From: Symsagittifera roscoffensis
Taxonomy: Eukaryota; Xenacoelomorpha; Acoela; Convolutidae
Assembly: GCF_963678635.1 (NCBI RefSeq)
Contig: NC_087064.1
Location: 36,775,716 to 36,839,715, forward strand
Length of the DNA stretch: 64,000 bases
Direction of reading: 5' to 3'
The position numbers were made by a program, and so were the translations under genes. Below are positions 63,371-64,000 of this stretch, in pieces (position 1 is the stretch's first letter; every line of letters begins with the position of its first letter). The notes beneath the pieces are model-generated. The model was not told the origin of the DNA and ran no database searches. It saw only the letters and a program-made list of their open reading frames with translations.

Positions 63371-63729
63371 CAGGGACATTGGCGGGTCTAGGATTTTTTT
63401 TAGATCGACCAAATTGTTTTTCCGAGCTCTCCCAAAGCACTAAAAAGACCCTGTTTTTGTTCAAAGTTTTTGCGCCGCGGGAAAAATTTTGAAAAAAAAC
63501 AGGCCAAAAAGAGTTTTGGAAAATTTTGATTAAAAAATTGCGTTTTGGCGCACGCTTCCCTCTTAAATTTAGTATATATTGGCGCCGAAGACGTCTTTAG
63601 AAAATTTTTAGGGTCCGTCGCCAAACATGGATATCTAAAAATATTGCAAAGTGGGACCCGTTCGGTCGGCAGGGGGTCGAATCCCTGTGGGGAGGGGGCG
63701 TCCGCCCCGCCCCCCTAAATCCGCCCCTG
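63371..63729. mobile_element. non-autonomous hAT MITE in Wntless intron 7
   Basis: 359 bp flanked by an 8-bp target duplication, ttttcaga (63363-63370) and ttttgaga (63730-63737; one mismatch). The left end cagggacattggcgggtcta and right end ccgcccctg form degenerate hAT-type inverted ends, similar to the left end of the hAT remnant at 57815. No coding capacity. Confidence 0.75.
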
Positions 63730-63856
63730 TTTTGAGACTAATTTAGAGGAAAGTGTAAATAACAAAGAGATGAACATTTAGAACAATCTGTGTTTGTTGC
63801 ATAGCATTTATGTATCCTTACCTCGATTGACTGTGTTCTTGTTGTTGTATGTGTAG

Positions 63857-63990
63857 GCACAGGAGAGTGTGTGGCTGTACTACTTGTCCACTCAGGACTA
63901 CAGTGTGGATGCAGTCTTTTCCACTGGGCTGTTTGGCATGTGGAATGTCTACATTGTCGCCCTCCTCTTCCTCTATGCACCATCACACAG
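63857..63990 (+). CDS. Wntless exon 8 (gene continues past the window)
   Basis: 134 nt, phase 0 in and phase 2 out, acceptor gtgtag, donor gttaaa. It encodes the last membrane span, [20 protein letters not shown] followed by SH, a hallmark of Wntless. About 517 codons are covered by the eight exons; the family is about 540 residues, so only the cytoplasmic tail should lie beyond position 64000. Confidence 0.93.
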
Positions 63991-64000
63991 GTTAAACACC

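Noticed and set aside
63640-63700. B-box-like ggggtcgaatccc as a tRNA-related element
   Set aside because: It lies within the hAT MITE and has no A box.

Overview
The window looks like genomic DNA of an invertebrate animal. It is AT-rich, with spliced coding exons (GT-AG plus one GC-AG intron) of a recognisable Wnt-secretion gene, Wntless, and dense eukaryotic transposable elements. I cannot name the species. There are no bacterial operons, ribosome-binding sites, CRISPR arrays or rRNA genes.

Layout. Positions 1-5446 hold no host gene that I recognise: a 344-bp tandem duplication (567-1252), a hairpin (2678-2719) and a decayed LINE of the RT plus C-terminal nuclease type (about 2700-4640). 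Positions 5447-49114 are two nested giant Ty3/gypsy-type LTR retrotransposons. Outer element A is old: its 5' LTR (5447-6348) and the first 304 bp of its 3' LTR differ at roughly 5-6% of sites, its genes carry stops and frameshifts, and a 3,193-bp block of pol is tandemly duplicated. Its 3' LTR is split by element B (25573-48593, 23,021 bp), whose two 904-bp LTRs differ at only two positions that I can see. B is nearly intact: leader with a minisatellite, gag (with a -1 frame switch), a 2,222-codon pol, then three further large ORFs of 926, about 1,278 and about 778 codons.

The unusual biology lies in the family defined by A and B. Downstream of protease, RT, RNase H and integrase, Pol continues for several hundred residues and ends in a domain that reads like a macro domain of the TARG1/OARD1 type, with the catalytic positions apparently replaced. 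The next ORF encodes a coiled coil and an SGNH/GDSL-type hydrolase with all expected catalytic residues. It ends in an ATGA stop/start overlap with a long ORF of unknown function, which nearly abuts another unknown ORF. Element A keeps the macro-like and SGNH regions but has lost ORF4 and most of ORF5. A 10-base motif that ends the 3' polypurine tract recurs inside pol of both elements.

Positions 49115-64000 carry eight exons of Wntless on the + strand (start codon 49907; the gene runs off the right edge). The nested retrotransposons end about 0.8 kb upstream of its start codon. Its introns hold a second LINE of the same family (intron 2), a decayed hAT transposase on the minus strand (intron 4), a hAT MITE with an 8-bp target duplication (intron 7), tRNA-like SINE heads and a small interspersed repeat family.
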